Assembly: GCA_003246795.1 (NCBI GenBank)
Contig: QKCS01000063.1
Location: forward strand, 1-6,160
Length of the DNA stretch: 6,160 nucleotides
Source of the DNA: Alphaproteobacteria bacterium
GTDB lineage: Bacteria > Pseudomonadota > Alphaproteobacteria > Micropepsales > Micropepsaceae
Direction of reading: 5' to 3'
In this document: one piece after another, positions 5,697-6,160 of the stretch
Numbering within the stretch: position 1 is the stretch's first letter
How the letters are laid out: every line of letters starts with the position of its first letter
Program-made: the position numbers and the translations under genes
The notes under the pieces: model-generated
The model's database searches: none
Seen by the model: the letters and a program-made list of their open reading frames with translations, nothing else
Told to the model about the DNA's origin: nothing

Positions 5697-6160
5697 CTAG
5701 TCGAGGAAGTCCTGGCGCTTCTCGAGCACGTCGTGCCAGCTCCACACCAATTGGATTTTCGTCAGCGAGCCTTTCAGCTCCACGGGGTCGCTGCTTTCGG
5801 CGATCGTCTGCATGTGGCTGGCGTAGAGGCGGCAGTGGTCGCTGATCGTGTAGCCCAAGGTCCCGCCCAGCAGCTGCGCGTCGATGCCGTTCTGTGAGCC
5901 GGCGTAGGTGCCGGTCGCGTTGTCGGTGAAGGTGCTGTCGCCGCCGCCGAGCCAGGTGTAGTCGAGCGAGATGAACGCGTCCTTCGTGAGGTCGCGCGTC
6001 AGATGCGCTTCGACCGCGAAGAGCGGGTCTTGGGAAACCGTTTCGCCGAAACTGTCGTCGTTGTCGCCGAAGAGGCGGACGGAGGGCATGACCTCCAAGG
6101 TCGTGATGCGGCCGGGCACCCAATCGTCGAGCGAATAGATCATGGGCGCGGAGAGGCGCA
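5697..6160 (-). CDS. Outer-membrane beta-barrel protein, C-terminal part (possibly the phenol-degradation MetA / transporter family)
   Basis: The frame is open from the right edge (RLSAPMIYSLDDW) to a TAG at 5699-5697, giving about 154 residues of a gene that starts outside the window. An ATG at 6143 is inside the frame, but coding continues beyond it. The sequence shows alternating polar and hydrophobic strands with aromatic girdle residues and short Gly/Asn/Asp turns, as in transmembrane beta-hairpins: TTLEVMPSVRLFG, FAVEAHLTRDL, DAFISLDYTWLGG, LLGGTLGYTI, CRLYASHMQTI and LTKIQLVWSW. The pattern of last strands (a TGTYAGSQNGIDAQ loop, then three strands ending in VWSW) resembles the PF13557 MetA/transporter group, which is inference by eye. 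Unusually, the last strand is not at the very end: a charged tail (HDVLEKRQDFLD) follows. The protein would sit in the outer membrane, so the organism is Gram-negative. Its ligand is unknown. Confidence 0.72.
   Translation of the reverse strand, partial: RLSAPMIYSLDDWVPGRITTLEVMPSVRLFGDNDDSFGETVSQDPLFAVEAHLTRDLTKDAFISLDYTWLGGGDSTFTDNATGTYAGSQNGIDAQLLGGTLGYTISDHCRLYASHMQTIAESSDPVELKGSLTKIQLVWSWHDVLEKRQDFLD

Overview
The window looks like ordinary chromosome from a GC-rich proteobacterium. An alphaproteobacterium is my best guess, from the GC-rich codon third positions, the GTG starts, short Shine-Dalgarno sites and gene families typical of that class. No rRNA, tRNA, CRISPR array or recognisable mobile element is visible. 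Gene orientation changes often, so the window holds several short, probably unrelated transcription units rather than one system.

Layout from left to right. (1) 1-550, plus strand: the tail of an unrecognised gene, then a small gene with a perfect ribosome binding site whose frame breaks near 373. One added base restores a 97-codon reading frame, so this is a frameshifted gene or a sequencing error. This stretch looks less GC-rich than the rest. (2) 634-2070, plus strand: an HSL-type alpha/beta-hydrolase (esterase) with its full catalytic set, followed 18 bases later by an unrecognised 127-residue acidic helical protein. (3) 2086-3242, minus strand: a class I SAM-dependent methyltransferase whose stop codon overlaps the GTG start of a GNAT acetyltransferase (GTGA), a translationally coupled pair. 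(4) 3384-4196, plus strand: a CPBP-family (CAAX protease/Abi-like) multi-pass membrane protein with all metal-site motifs. (5) 4251-5246, minus strand: a formylglycine-generating enzyme (FGE) with both catalytic cysteines, preceded by a membrane segment. A strong hairpin sits in the convergent gap between (4) and (5). (6) 5421-5639, plus strand: an unrecognised 72-residue protein with a good ribosome binding site, divergent from the FGE gene. (7) 5697-6160, minus strand: the C-terminal part of an outer-membrane beta-barrel protein, running off the right edge.

The genes do not form an obvious pathway. The FGE would activate type I sulfatases (Cys to formylglycine), but no sulfatase is present in the window. 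The membrane-anchored layout of this FGE, the broken small gene at the left and the unrecognised small proteins are the points most worth a second look. I found no convincing evidence for a new multi-gene system.
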